Shown here: positions 1-12,899 of the stretch, piece after piece
How positions within the stretch are numbered: position 1 is the first letter of the stretch
Layout of the letters: each line of letters starts with the position of its first letter
Origin: Membranipora membranacea
Lineage: Eukaryota; Bryozoa; Gymnolaemata; Cheilostomatida; Membraniporidae
DNA length: 64,000 nt
Direction of reading: 5' to 3'
Assembly: GCA_914767715.1 (NCBI GenBank)
Contig: OU612066.1
Coordinates: forward strand, 28,060,283-28,124,282
Translations under genes and position numbers: made by a program
The notes under the pieces: generated by a model
The model's input: the letters and a program-made list of their open reading frames with translations, nothing else
The model's database searches: none
What the model was told of the DNA's origin: nothing

Positions 1-206
1 GTTAGTTTATAGCCACAGTATTGAAAAAAAGGGTTCCATTCGTTGCATAACAGTGAGCGTTATTGTGTATGGTGAATGATTTATAATAAAACCATGGAAA
101 CTAAGAGTTGTGAATGTTAATGAAGTTGAAGAGAACGGAGACGAAATTGTCTACAAAATACCATTATGACTAGGTAACATTATGCAGGATGTTAACACTG
201 TTGTAG

Positions 207-3200
207 GTGGCCATCGACAACTTCAAAGATGTCTACTTTAGACTTGGAAAATTCGACTTGGATGTACAAGTCCCGCATCTCATCAATCTTGGGAAACATT
301 ATGAAGAGAAGTATAAAAGTACAAACTGCTGGACGGATTGTCTCAAGGTAGGTTTAAAATATTCAGGGCCTTGAAGAGCATATTATGTAGATTATTCAGC
401 AAACAATGAAATTCTGTAAAAGCTGAAGGCTACGGATAAGTTGATTTTTAACTAGAAAAAAAACTCTCATATTTCATGTGCAAACATCGACGGTAAGAAG
501 AGGCTGCAGCATATAAAGTTTACCCAAATCTATTACGATATATTCAGTTTCTTTCTGTCGTTGCGGTCATTATCAATTTAAATTAGCAAAATATTAGTGA
601 ATGGTAAATAGTGCAGATGTTGAATAGAAATTTTTTTCCTACAGAGAACAAACCCATTTAGCTCCTTTTTGTTATGCTGAGTGTGCTAAATAGTACGCTG
701 ATTGAGAGAGGGTAACTCCAAAAAAAGACTGTAAAAGAAAACGTTAGATCAGGATACCTTTTTTGTGCACCGCAAATAAAGAATAGCCCTATATATGAAC
801 TTTGATCTTGCTATTCCTTGTCTTTAAGTTCTTAATTGACAATAATTATTGCTTCCAACAGGCACACTCACTGTATAACTCAGCATTGAGAAGAAAGGAG
901 GATGAGAATTTATGCAGAAGACTTTTTGAGCTTCAGCAGACTTTCTGGGGAGATCAGTGCAGTATCAGTTATGAAGCACAAAACAATCATACTTCAAAGC
1001 TAAAGGCTGACATAGAATCAATCAGAGAGAGATTCAGGCGTGAGAACAAACGAGCTGCATCATTGGTGAGTCAGTTCACAGTAGACAATAGTGATTCTGC
1101 TACACTGCAAAGTGCAAAGTATTACTCACTAATGAAAGGCATATCATCAGACTGTTCGCAGGCAATGAGGGAATTCGCAGCAAAAGTAATCGAGCTCAGC
1201 GTTCAGATCCTCACCATTCCACCACCTTGTGTATTCACAGCAGTAGCTATTGGGTCACTGGCAAAAGGGGAGGCAACTCCTTATTCAGATCTTGAGTATA
1301 TGTTTCTCACCGAGAGTAAAGCTCCAGAGACAGTGAGATACTTTGAACTTCTCGCTGTTACCACTTACTTCATGATTGGTAACCTGGGTGAAACCAAGCT
1401 GTCCTACATGTCCATTGAAGAACTCAAAGGCTGGTTTGATGATAGAGCAAAAAACGGGTTCAAAATTGACGGCTTATCTGCAGGAGCAGGAAACATCCCA
1501 ACAGGCAATGGTTCAGTTGGTACGAAAAACTGCTACATCGTGACACCAGAAGAGTTAGCGGATAGATATAAATATACACTCGATAACCCAGATCCTGAGG
1601 AATCACTCCGGGGTGATTTGACGGCAATGCTGACCTACACTACACCATTGTATACAAACCAAGCGAAAGAGGCTGGTGAGAAGCTGCTAACTAAATTCCG
1701 TGACTTGATCAAAGAACATGAAATTAATGGGGCGAGAAGAGATGCGAACATCAAGATGCTCCGAACAGATGCAGAGAAATTCAATTTTGTCCCTGACTAT
1801 AGTTTGGTGGAAAAAGGCTTTAATGCAGATGTAAAGAAAGAGATATACCGCTTTCCATCCATAATGGCCTTAGACATCGCTCTGGTCTGTGATTATCATG
1901 GAAAGTCGTCATGGGAGACAATCGAGTCTCTGAAATATAATAATTACATATCAGAGTCTTTATGGGATTCGCTGAAATTCTTATTAGCTGCCGCCACATA
2001 TATACGGCTAGCAACATATCTCCATCATGACTCTCATGATGATCGAATGTCCATATCGCCGACAATTCTTCAAGCTAACAATTCAAAGCTCGACCAGTCG
2101 CTATGGCGTTGGTACATCCCTATAGGTCTGTTTTCAAAGGTTTGTGTAATAATGTGTCCGCTCAAGGAATTCTTAGCCCATACAAACTTGAATGCCACAG
2201 AATTGAAAGAGTTAAGCATTGTTTTGGATCCATGGTGGACTACAATAAAGACACTGTACTATTCTGGTAGGACCTCACAAGTTTTCTCATTACTGATACA
2301 AAGGTATCCAGCTCTATGTGAAGACCCTGTAAATGAATTGAGAACTCTATTTGAAAAGCTCACACAGAAGAATGAAGAAACCGTCTTCATAATATCCGAG
2401 ACTTTGTTGGCATGCGGCAAGGTAGCAGCTGCATTGAAGTTATACATTCACATGACAGGAATCACACCATTGTATGCATGGAGAAGGGTAGCACAATGCC
2501 ACATCCTGTTAGAAGAATATGAACAAGCTTTAGAATCACTGAACTCCTCGCACAATATGAGCTATTATGATCTAGGGTTACTCGGGCAAGCATATAACGG
2601 GTTGGGTAGGTATGCTGAAGCAGAAGACACACTAATTATGGTATTCCAAACTGCTATGAACAACTCATCAGTTGAGGTTTTGAATGACTACTACGGAAAT
2701 CCATTACCTCAAGATGACACTGGGCGACACTCCCTAGATTTATCTTCGGCTCCATCAGAGGAGCGATTGAAGATCGTAACTGCATTACGCCCAATACCGC
2801 AACTCAATATTTACCACCTCCTAAGCACATTAGGAGATGTTTTCTATAACCAAAAAAAGTACAGCTTTGCCAAGGGTTATTATCTTAAATCGTCAGAATT
2901 CACCAACCAACTGTTTGGCAATGATGCTGCTGTCCCACAAGGAGGTCGTGTGCAAAACAATCTGGGTGATATCTACCGAAAATTGAAGCAATACGGAAAA
3001 TCAGAGGAGAGCTACAGTCAGGCGCTGAATATCTATAGCGAGATATCACAAGGTGCACCCAGTGAAGATACAGCAAACACCCTATATAATCTAGGTAATC
3101 TATACAAAGACAAGAGACGATACAGAAAATCAGAGGAGAGCTACAATCAGGCGCTGAATATTTTTAGAAAGATATCACAAGGTGCACCCAGTGTAGATAT

Positions 3201-4470
3201 AGCAAAAACCCTGAATAATCTAGGTACTCTATACAACAAAGACTTGAGAGAATACAGAAAATCAGAGGAGAGCTACAATCAGGCGCTGAATATTTTTAGA
3301 AAGATATCACAAGGTGCACCCAGTGTAGATATAGCAAAAACCCTGAATAATCTAGGTACTCTATACAACAAAGACTTGAGAGAATACAGAAAATCAGAGG
3401 AGAGCTACAATCAGGCGCTGGTTATCAATAGAGAGATATCACAAGGTGCCCCAAATGTAGATACAGCAAAAACCCTGAATAATCTAGGTAGTCTATACCA
3501 AGACTTGAGACGATACAGAAAATCAGAGGAGAGCTTCAATCAGGTGCTAACTATCTATAGGAAGATATCACAAGGTGCACCCTGTGTAGGTACAGCAAAC
3601 ACCCTATATAATCTAGGAATCCTATATCATAATGACATGAAACAATACAGGAAAGCAGAGGAGAGCTTTCATCAGGCGCTAACTATCTATAGGGAGATAT
3701 CACAAGGTGCACCCAGTGTTGGTACAGCAAACACCCTTCGTCATCTAGGTAATCTATACATGGACATGGAACAATACAGTAAAGCAGAGGAGAGCTTGCA
3801 TCAAGGTGCACCCAGTGTAGATACAGCAAACAGCCTATATATTCTAGGTATACTATACACATCCAAGTCAGAGTATAGTAAGGCACGCCGCAGTTATTTT
3901 CGGGCACTCGCGATCTATGGAAAGACATCTAAAGGTGCCCCCAGTGTAGATACAGCAAAAACCCTGAATCGTCTAGGTATTCTATACAAAGCCATGAGAC
4001 AATACAGTAAAGCAGAGGAGAGCTTTCATCAGGCGCTAACTATCTATAGGGAGACATCACAAGGTGCACCCAGTGTTGGTACAGCAAACACCCTTAGTAG
4101 TCTAGGTAATCTATACATGGACATGGGACAATACAGTAAAGCAGAGGAGAGCTACAATCAGGCGCTAGCTATCTTTAAAGAGACATCACAAGGTGCCCCC
4201 AGTGTAGATACAGCAAACACCCTTCATAATCTAGGTGATCTATACATACACATGAAACAATACGGCAAAGCAGAGAAGAGCCTTCTGCAGACATTAGAGG
4301 TGTTTAGAATGATGTCGTCAGGTGATGACAGCAAGGAAATAGCTCGTACATTAGAAAGTCTCCGCTGCTGTTACCGTGATGCCGGAAACGAGGAAAAGGC
4401 ATTACTCACACTGAGAGAAGCTTCAGATATGAAACGCAGGCTAAAAGCTAGCAGCCCTCAAAACCAATGA
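207..4470 (+). CDS. Nucleotidyltransferase-TPR protein, paralogue A (two exons seen, 5' end not in window)
   Basis: Exon 207-347 (47 codons) ends at CAAG|gtaggt. It joins in phase 0 to exon 862-4470, whose acceptor is ttccaacag; the reading frame continues upstream of 862 only through intron. The protein has a nucleotidyltransferase-fold motif, GSLAKGEATPYSDLE (bases 1252-1296), with the GS and D-x-E pattern of GlnD/DUF294-type enzymes. A helical linker follows, with degenerate TPRs at bases about 2476-2660, then about 12 regular 42-43-residue TPRs (2948-4380) of kinesin-light-chain style (NLGxLYxDxxQYxKxEESYxQAL). No signal peptide or membrane segment is seen; it is probably intracellular. 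Substrate and role are unknown; NTase plus a repeat array suggests a signalling or sensor protein, but that is inference. The initiator exon is not visible and probably lies before base 1, because the window opens in what looks like an intron. Confidence 0.8.
2948..4380 (+). repeat. TPR-coding tandem repeat of paralogue A
   Basis: About 12 consecutive units of 126 bp (42 residues). Three are 129 bp, with an added codon (LYNKDLREY or LYHNDMKQY); two of these, around 3190-3440, are nearly identical neighbours. One unit near 3790-3815 has lost 30 bp (ten residues, between SLHQ and GAPSV), apparently by slippage at a short CA-type homology, and stays in frame. The last units are more diverged and match the last units of paralogue B, as expected if terminal units are sheltered from homogenisation. 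Confidence 0.85.
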
Positions 4471-5092
4471 GATAAACTTACTTTCTGATATTTCAATAGT
4501 AATGATTAGCATCTGGTACCTCACCAATAGACACACCGACGAAATGTTACACAACTTCCAGTGCACAAACCTGCTCCTCTATCAATACAGCTATTTTTCT
4601 AAATTAAGTAATTGTACAACTTTTTTTTTCCTATTAGATAATGTTATTCTGACCCTCTCGTCTTCTTTGCTTTCTGATGTGTCACCCATCATGGACAATG
4701 ATGTCACTATTACTTATGGGAGCTTTCTTGTGAAAAACACGAAGCAATATTTTCAAATTTAGACTGCCTGTTTGATGGCTTGGTATGATATTCAGTTTTA
4801 GTTTCAGTTTTGTATATAGTGTAGGATTGGTGTTCTATTTCTTTACCTATTCAAACTTGTATAGCAATAAGAGAAAATAATTTATTCACACAGTAGTAGC
4901 CTGAAGCGGTATCAATCAAACAATTGACAAATGGCAGAGGTTAACAACTCACCAGTTTTATCGGTCAGAGCTCTGACTAATCACTAAAGTTCTTCTACAA
5001 GTACTTAATATGTAAAAAATTTAAAAAGCTTTAATCATCAAAATAATTACGTTCAAGCTCAACGACAAAAACACAAATCAGCCAACATGAAA
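4471..5092. other. 3' flank between TPR gene A and the palmitoyltransferase gene
   Basis: Non-coding. Bases 4471-4700 match the 3' flank of paralogue B (62453-62680) closely, so the duplication includes 3' untranslated sequence. The two neighbouring genes converge here, tail to tail. No clear AATAAA signal was assigned. Confidence 0.6.
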
Positions 5093-8000
5093 TCACATTC
5101 TGAAGTTTGGATCAGGATGTCTAATTCTACCAGTCTTTAGAAAAGACACAATATTGATGAGTTTCTGTGCCTTTGATAGTCCAGAGATCTTATCCTCAGG
5201 TTTAGGTTTGAAGTAATGAGTATATCCACTACTTATATTAGAGAGAGATCTATAGAGTAGATTGAGAGTGAATATCATAAATCCAGCTACTCCGAGGTAC
5301 ATGACAAACAGTAAACCCTTGTACTTAAATATCCAGTAAATTGCGTTCTGTACTGATGCCACCTGTAAAATAAATGAGGAAAAAAATTTAGTGTAAGTCC
5401 TAGTCAGACTTGGGCCAAGAGGATAAAGAGAGGTCACCACAACTAAATTGTGCATCTTCCAACATTTGATAGAGCCTGCTGTTCTAAAGGCGTGAGCAGT
5501 AAATGGCTATCCACCCCACTTCTCTGTGGAAAGGCCTTCCGTTTTTAAGCAAACCCATCCGGTCATTACGGATGCGTTTTACGCCTTTTTTGCCTTTGTG
5601 GCATACAGTTGATTCCGAAGTGCAAAATGGATGCCTAATTGGAAGCTGTACGCCCATTGGCAGTGAACATAGTAGCCATCCAGATAGGTTGTTATTCATT
5701 TGAGCCTTTATATTTTTATGGTACTTTTTGGATCAAGAATGGTGACAAAGGTCATCGGCTAGAACAGACACCCAACCGCTAGGGTAAAAATTCAGCTCTC
5801 AGCCTGCTGACAAAGGTCTTATTGGGAGGGGTCACCTCAAAAATTGAGTGCTATCTATCATTATCTTACACCCAAACTAGCACAACTAAACCCTAGCTAA
5901 CATTTACTCCTCTAGATACAAACGATGTCGTTTTTCTTTACTCACTTGAGGATGAAGTTGTATGATAGCATTTAAATAGCTTGGCAGTAGAGACAGAAAC
6001 AGAATCTGAGCTATCACTATGACTACGTTAAACCAGACAAATGTGAAGTGAGTTCTATGTCCGACACATCTTAGAGTATACAGACAATGATGGTCCATCC
6101 AGTGTATACAGCGATCACACAGTTTACAATGCTTCGTTGGTTTAGTGGGTATCAACTGTAAAGAAAACAACAGTATGACACGATAGATTCAATTGTTAGG
6201 CCCTGCAAGGCGGGCATCAATTTCTGAGTGAAGTGAATCGGTACTGCCAATGTCGGCAAGCAGCCCCTATTGCCTGCAAAAACTTACTCCCTGAAACCAC
6301 TAGCAGATAACGCTATAGATATTATATGAATCAGTGCATCAAATATCTTTGACATAAGATGATAACATTATGCAGAGTATATCAATTTATCATATCCACA
6401 TATATATCTCTTGTTATGCAAAAAACTATCAGCTCATATGGCCAGCTTACCTGGCAGGATGCACACCATATTCCTGGTCTTTTAAATGTGTGAACAAGAT
6501 CATACATTGTGTACAGTTCTCCATTTTCTTTGCGCTTGCTTTCTAGAGTAAATCCTATAATAAAAAACAAAATGAACAGGCATTATTATAGTTTTTTCCA
6601 GAATTAAATAGCAGAATGGAACATTTTCAATTTATTCTATATGGATAATGTCTGCCATAACATATGAGGAAGTGGCAGTTTATTGGGCTTGCACAGTACA
6701 GTCAATTACAAAACCACACATCTCCATCATACTTGTGAGAGAGGGGGCAACTGTTAAACACATCAATCAATTTTACCTGATGAGAGCATTTTCACTGTGA
6801 AAATATTTTGGAACTACAGCAGAATAGAATGGTTTGGCAAGTGGTGGATAGTTTTAAGGTATTATGTGTATGTTTTTAACAAGAGGGGCATTCTATTCAT
6901 ATAACTATGTTCAACCCTTAACTGTACCTGGATCCATAACAAGTAGTCGATAAAACAGCCAAAGAGTCAGCAGACTTGATACGTAGAGAAAGAAAAGGTG
7001 AATAACTCTGTACCAGTCATACATAGAAACGCTGCCGGCAGAGAAAGCAAAGTCGTAATCTACTGCTAGATAACATAATATTATCATAGCCGACACCCAT
7101 CCTCCAAATCTCGACGGATTGGCTTGCCTGTAAACAGAACAAAGACACAGTAGCAATGAACCTTGAAATATTACACTCAATATGAGCAGATTCACTTTCA
7201 CATATTTATAATGAGCACAGGATGGATCATAATTCTCAGTACAAGTCGTAAGGATGGAGCATTTGAATTGACAGATGGATCCCCCATCCAGTGCATCGAT
7301 ACGTATATGGATTGGTTATCAGGACTTGGTCAACAAGGCGAGCAATTACCATGTCATACCTGCTTATATGATTCAGTCGATGACCTGGTTTGAATATAGT
7401 TAGCTGATAGATTCCCATGCCAGCCAAGGCAAGATATCCCTGATACTCAGGTGTGAATAACTGACAAGCCAATATAAACATGAGAAATACGATGGCAGGT
7501 GTGAGCAGGTACTTGTAGTATATCAGAGGTCTTGTGGTGTCAGGTTTATACCCTAATCCTCTCTGTAACCATCCTTCCATCTCTTCGTACATGAGAAATC
7601 CTCTGTAATATGTCAAAGTGTTAATTCGATATACAAGTATATCAAGGTCCAGTTTCATGCAGTCTGCCTGCATTCTGGGTCTACCCACAATGCAGGCAGA
7701 CTGCATTGTGGGTAGACCCAGAATGCAGGTAAACTGGACAAACTTCTTGTAATTTTCAGGGATTCCGTCACTAAAATTGAGATTTAAATCAGCTTTCAAA
7801 CCCCTCCTGATTTGAAAAACATTGTCCCTCTGCCTCTCCTATAGTACAGATCCTGAATCTGAAAGAGTTCTCCATTTAAAGGCATTTTGACACTTTTTTC
7901 CTATGATACATGTGCTAAAGAGAGGACAACTCCGAAAATAGGCTCAAATTCACGCTAATAAAACTATCTATTGTTTAATTAGTCTAGTTTCCTACTCACT

Positions 8001-11000
8001 CAAGTTTTGGGTGGTTTTTAGCTATGTGCACTGGAGTTTTCCCTTCATTGTTGACAGTAATGGGAGTTTAGCAGTACCTCCGCAAACAAGCCTGTATACC
8101 ATGTGTGTCTGACAGTTTTCTGCTGCATAGTGTACTGCATTACAGCCGATCTCATCCGTAGCACCAATGTCTAACTATACGAAAGAAACATGAAATAAAA
8201 TTCAAAATGATTGTCTGGCGAGTATGAATGTCTGTCTGTTCAATTTGCCTGTTTTTGGTATTCTCCAAGATTACAATTAGACTTGTTAAATCAATTTGTG
8301 CACATACTATGAATACAGATATGGATACCTGAGGTTTGGAGAGAAGAATAGTCAGCATTTCTCTGTTGTTATCCTTCTTTAATTTAGTGATTATATGTAG
8401 AGCTGTCTGTCTGTCAGCTGTAACTGATGCATAATCCAGTCCACAGCATTCCGTCAGGTAATGAAGGGTGTGACTTCAAAGGAGTAAATATAGACTTGAT
8501 GAGAAGAGAATAGACGATATTAGAACAGCGTTTTATCCACCTTGATGCAGATGAACTCGTAAATGCAGCTGATGAGGCTATTCCAAGCCTACCACCCTTA
8601 AGCTTAGATCAATATTTATGTAGGCAAATGAATCAAACTTCGTCCAATAGCTGAGTTATAGGAAACAATATAAATATATTATCTACTCACGGACAAAGTT
8701 GAGCAGTTCCTGAGGCAGCATGATGTAAGGCTGACCAGCCATTGATATCCCGGTGTTTGACCTCACCTCCATTATCTAACAATAACTGTATCATCATTAT
8801 CTACAAACAAAGATAATTAGCTTCATAAAATTATCACCTATGGGAGACAACTCCGCTTAAATTTCATGTTATCAGCCTGGATCAAGCTATCATTTCTCAT
8901 TAGTAGAATTCAGCTATCATGTATCACATAAGAAGCTTTGATATGGTTCCGTATGCTTTGCATATCAAAGTTGACTAGTTTCATGTCAAGATTTTTCCAC
9001 CTTATGACATATCACGATAAATGTAGTTAACCGGAGGAAAAGATTTTTAAAGATTGTAAACGTTGATGCAAAGGGATGATCATAACAGTAGAACGATAGG
9101 GTCCATGATTGAGCCAAGGAAGGGAAGTACAAACCTGCCCAGATTTAGCGGCCATATGTATTGGTGATTGCTGTTGATTATTTAAGACGTTTGGCCTAGC
9201 TCCATTCTTGAGTAGCATACGAGCAAGCTTCTCATTACCAGCTGAGCACACTCTGTGTAAGAGGGTGTCCCCATCTGTATCTATGTATAAATTAGATATC
9301 ATTGTATAAATAAGATATCATTGTATGAATAAGATATGAATAGAAATGAATAGATATGAATTAGATATGTGGTGTCAGGAAGGGCATCCGACCTCAAATG
9401 CTCCTGTGCCAAATTATCTAGTATACAGTATTTAGACCCATACTGATACCGGAAAAAAAGAAGAAGCAAAATCAAGGTTTCTCACACGGCATCACTGGGT
9501 ATCGAGCCTACACATGGACGTGAGTTTTTTGTGTATGCATTAGATATCATTGTAGATTGATTACATGTTTTCTAGGACAAGCTTTTTCCCTCTGTGGTGG
9601 CAGAGGGATATTGCAAAAGTTGCCTCAACACCCGATGTCCTTAGTGAATTTTGATATCATGAACATGGACTTAACCATGAGGAGTGGATGTGGACCTTTC
9701 CACTTTTCTTTAAGCTGTAAATTCTCGATGTTCTAAAATCTGCACACTTTATCATTTCTGTACTTGGATGGTTCCTCATTCGTTGTAATTAATGTCATTG
9801 TTGTCATGGAGCTAGTGTTATAACCATAGACTTAATATGGTTATAGCAGAATATTACAACAATATAAATATCAACCGGCTCAACACTTTCGAGTTGTCTC
9901 ATCTTGATTGACTAAGTTCAAGGATACAACAACTCCCTATAATTTACTCAAGAAGAAATACTATGAATTCAATTTCATATTTCAAACTCAATATTTAACT
10001 CCAGCTGATAAACCTTGAAATTTAACAATGGGCTGCCATCGGTTAGAGTTCAAGATCTTTGACATGTGGTGGCTTCTACACATGAACCTACACTGAACCA
10101 TAGAGGGATAACTCTATGCACACACATACGCTTCTACCTTCTGAATCATTATGTCTGACTAGAGTTGTTATTCAATCACAATAATATGTATAATTATGAC
10201 AATACTTTCTTAATTGATGGCTAGATTATTGCTTCTGCTCACGTATAGACATTAATGATCTCTCTACGTATATTAAACTTGGGTGTATATATATAGTGCA
10301 TAGCGTGGATATAAACCTACCACAGTCATTTAATGAAGGGGGATTGTTCTTAATGGCATTCATCACTGTCATGGCGATATTCTCGGTAGAGGGTACATCC
10401 GGCATGTGACCTCCGCTACATCTACCTAGAGTGTAAAATATGGCAAACAAATAGTCAATGGCTAGAATCAGTGTCAAACAATAGACTACTCAATTCAATC
10501 ATATTATTATATTATATCGGACACAAAATCCATGCGATTATATTGGAGGCAACTGAATATGCATGTGAGTGACAGCAAATCTGAGCTGTGTGAATCAGGA
10601 CCAGATTTCACTGAATTAATTTCTTCTCATGGAACAGAAATAGTATCATAGCATCATACAGTTAGGACATTCAACACACGGGCTCATCTGCCATAAATTT
10701 GATTGGCTGTCCCTACCAGCATAATTAGTATAGCCTGGGAAATTACCTAGTTTACAAAACTGTAAACAGTAATAAAATGCCTCCTTCAATGATTTGGGCT
10801 TTCTTAGAATGCTATTAGGGAACGGCTTTTTTACGAGCCCATTGTTTGGCAAAAGAAAGCTAATGATGCTATTCCAGATATAGAATTCAATGTCAGATTG
10901 TATGGAAACATAGGTTGTATAACTATCAAAATCACCTGAAGCATGACTGTGGCCGTGACCAGACAATGATCCTGCAGCAGGTTGAAAAAATTCTGAGCCT

Positions 11001-12876
11001 CAACATCAGCGGGGATCATAACAGATCTTTGTGGAGCAGATTGATGGGAAGAGAGCTGCATACCGTCCCCCATCTAAAGACAGTACAAAATAAGATAGAT
11101 ATGAAATTGCACAGATATCTTTGTAGTTTTCTAGCGAGTTTATTTGTTTTCTCTTCCTCCCTTCCTTCACACCACCACAGAAGTTAGGTACTGTCTAGTA
11201 AATGGCTGGCTTCAAGAGCACAATTTTTAGCCTTGCCTAGAAAGGTAAGTATTAAAATGAGAAGATTTCTATGATACTCAAAAGCATGTTATAACTTTCG
11301 CAATGCAAGACACACTATCTAACCACCTCTACAACACTATTGTTATACTTTTAAGTAAATGAGTATATTTCACTTAATGGTGTGCGTTTAGACTGCATAG
11401 GTGCAAGTGAGTGTGCAAAACTGATAACCACTGACATCAATCCAACAAATCAAATGAAATCAAAATACAACAACCAACAAATATTTGTATGTCTGAAAAA
11501 GGCAGATATTGGATTCAGAGGGTCCCTTTCAAGGTCACATTATTTATCCAATAGAGTCACTCCCTATTCCTTGGCTTTAATCAGCATAACTTTCTTTTTG
11601 ATATCTCGACTTTCAGAATTGCTGCATGACTCACACAGAAATGTTTACATACTAGGTGAATGTGTTAAGGTGAACTTTATGGTCGAGAGTTAACTCAATT
11701 TTAGATTCAACAGTCAAGCTTACTTGTGATCATCACCATTACGGTGTGACCTGACTATTTAGGGGGTGTCACAAACACTGTTCCTCCAAAACAGCAGATG
11801 GCCAACGATAACCCCACTTTTAGACTGTTATCCATCACAGGTGTGCAGCAGAATGAAGGGTGGTCTAGGTTACATGAACGGTGGATTCGAGATGACACAA
11901 AGGAATTAGGAATAATAACAAGCATTTAACAATCAAACCTTTTTCAGTCTGTTTTTTCTAGAGTACACTGGTTAAAGAGAAGACAAAAATAGCTAGAAAA
12001 CGGGGATTCATATTTTGGAATTATTTTATAAGTTGCGAGAGCTAAACAGATCTGCAGTGATTTTAACAGCATTCAATATGGAGGGAATCAGAAATCGGGT
12101 AATTCACAAGATATTAAGAATGTACAATATGCTCGCAGGAATGTCAACCAATGGCAAATTTGGGATTTAGTTATATCACACAAGGTACACTATGCCTCTT
12201 ATAGATTACTAAAATCATTTTAGCCAAAAAAATATATCCTTGGTATATCACAGCATTATCACAGCTTTCATCATATCACCATCTACTAACCTGTGGCATA
12301 GATGATTTCTCTTTCATCATTTCAGCATGCATGCTTTTCATTAGCATCATTTCATTAGCGTCAGCTGGTACTTGGCCCATGCTCTACAATTAAACGAGTA
12401 TATGCTTTGGCATATAAACAGAGAAGGCTTATTGGTGACATTATCTAAATGGACAAGAGTATTGCAAATATTATAGAAACTCTAAAACACATTTTTTAAA
12501 TGTACCGAATGTCACAAATGGAGAATTGGAAAACAATGATTATATGATTACAACCGAGAATCAAGTTCCCATGTCATCTGAAATTTAACATTCCTATTGC
12601 TCTGATATATCAAAAAACCTAAGCTATTTACTCCATATCTTTATTAGATCAGGCTTTAGGCCTTTGTTGCAGTTAACGGTTTCAATTGTATCACAAACAG
12701 ACCTTTAGTTGCTGAATCATATTCATCATCTCTTCCGCAATGTGTGGCGGAATCTCATCTGGTACAATGCCATGGGCATCAGGTAAAATCGCTGCCTCTC
12801 CAGGCTGTATCAAAACATTCGGCGCTGCCTCTGACTCACGGCCATGATCATGACTATGTCCGCCGTGGTTATGCAT
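5093..12876 (-). CDS. Ankyrin-repeat DHHC palmitoyltransferase (HIP14/AKR1-like), multi-exon, with one frameshift
   Basis: Predicted exons, 5' to 3' on the minus strand: 12876-12703, 12383-12291, 10971-10936 (uncertain), 10425-10321, 9280-9135, 8800-8691, 8473-8329, 8174-8000, 7602-7360, 7127-6928, 6554-6451, 6155-5946, 5362-5093. Phases agree across nearly all joins. The product is about 670 residues: a His-rich N-terminus (MHNHGGHSHDHG), ankyrin repeats (GDTLLHRVCSAGNEKLARML, GWSALHHAASG), two or three membrane segments, a DPG motif, a zinc-binding CRD (WCASC, HCKLCDRC, DHHC, CVG), then two more membrane segments. DHHC enzymes transfer palmitate to cysteines of membrane-associated proteins, usually at the Golgi. 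The proline that usually follows DHHC is leucine here. Exon 8174-8000 has 175 nt, one too few: it reads into a stop, while the next frame gives a good ankyrin helix (EGKTPVHIA). This is either an inactivating indel or an assembly error. Human ZDHHC17 is of similar length and layout. Confidence 0.78.
7647..7739. repeat. Intronic perfect hairpin (small MITE or folded RNA)
   Basis: Arms of 28 bp at 7668-7695 and 7701-7728 are exact reverse complements with a 5-nt spacer. An outer pair, GTCCAGTTT at 7647-7655 and AAACTGGAC at 7731-7739, extends the fold. It lies in the intron between the predicted exons 8000 and 7602 of the palmitoyltransferase gene. The likely origin is a small foldback transposon. 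Confidence 0.75.
9371..9475 (+). mobile_element. Probable 3' end of a LINE, remnant
   Basis: The stretch with 'gtgtcaggaagggcatccga' followed by an A/AAG-rich tail resembles, from memory, the conserved 3' untranslated end of RTE-like LINEs found in many invertebrates. It lies in an intron of the palmitoyltransferase gene. No coding part is seen. The identification rests on a short motif only. Confidence 0.35.
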
Positions 12877-12899
12877 TGTACTGATTCTTGCCACTCAAA

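Noticed and set aside
802-861. First 20 codons of the long frame of paralogue A as protein N-terminus
   Set aside because: They lie in the intron; the acceptor at 860-861 and the conserved upstream exon show that the exon starts at 862.
10831-11073. Minus-strand frame starting MGDGMQLSSHQSAP as the palmitoyltransferase N-terminus
   Set aside because: Its frame does not fit the phase of the next exon; the GHGHSHAS frame does, and a better ATG exon lies at 12876.
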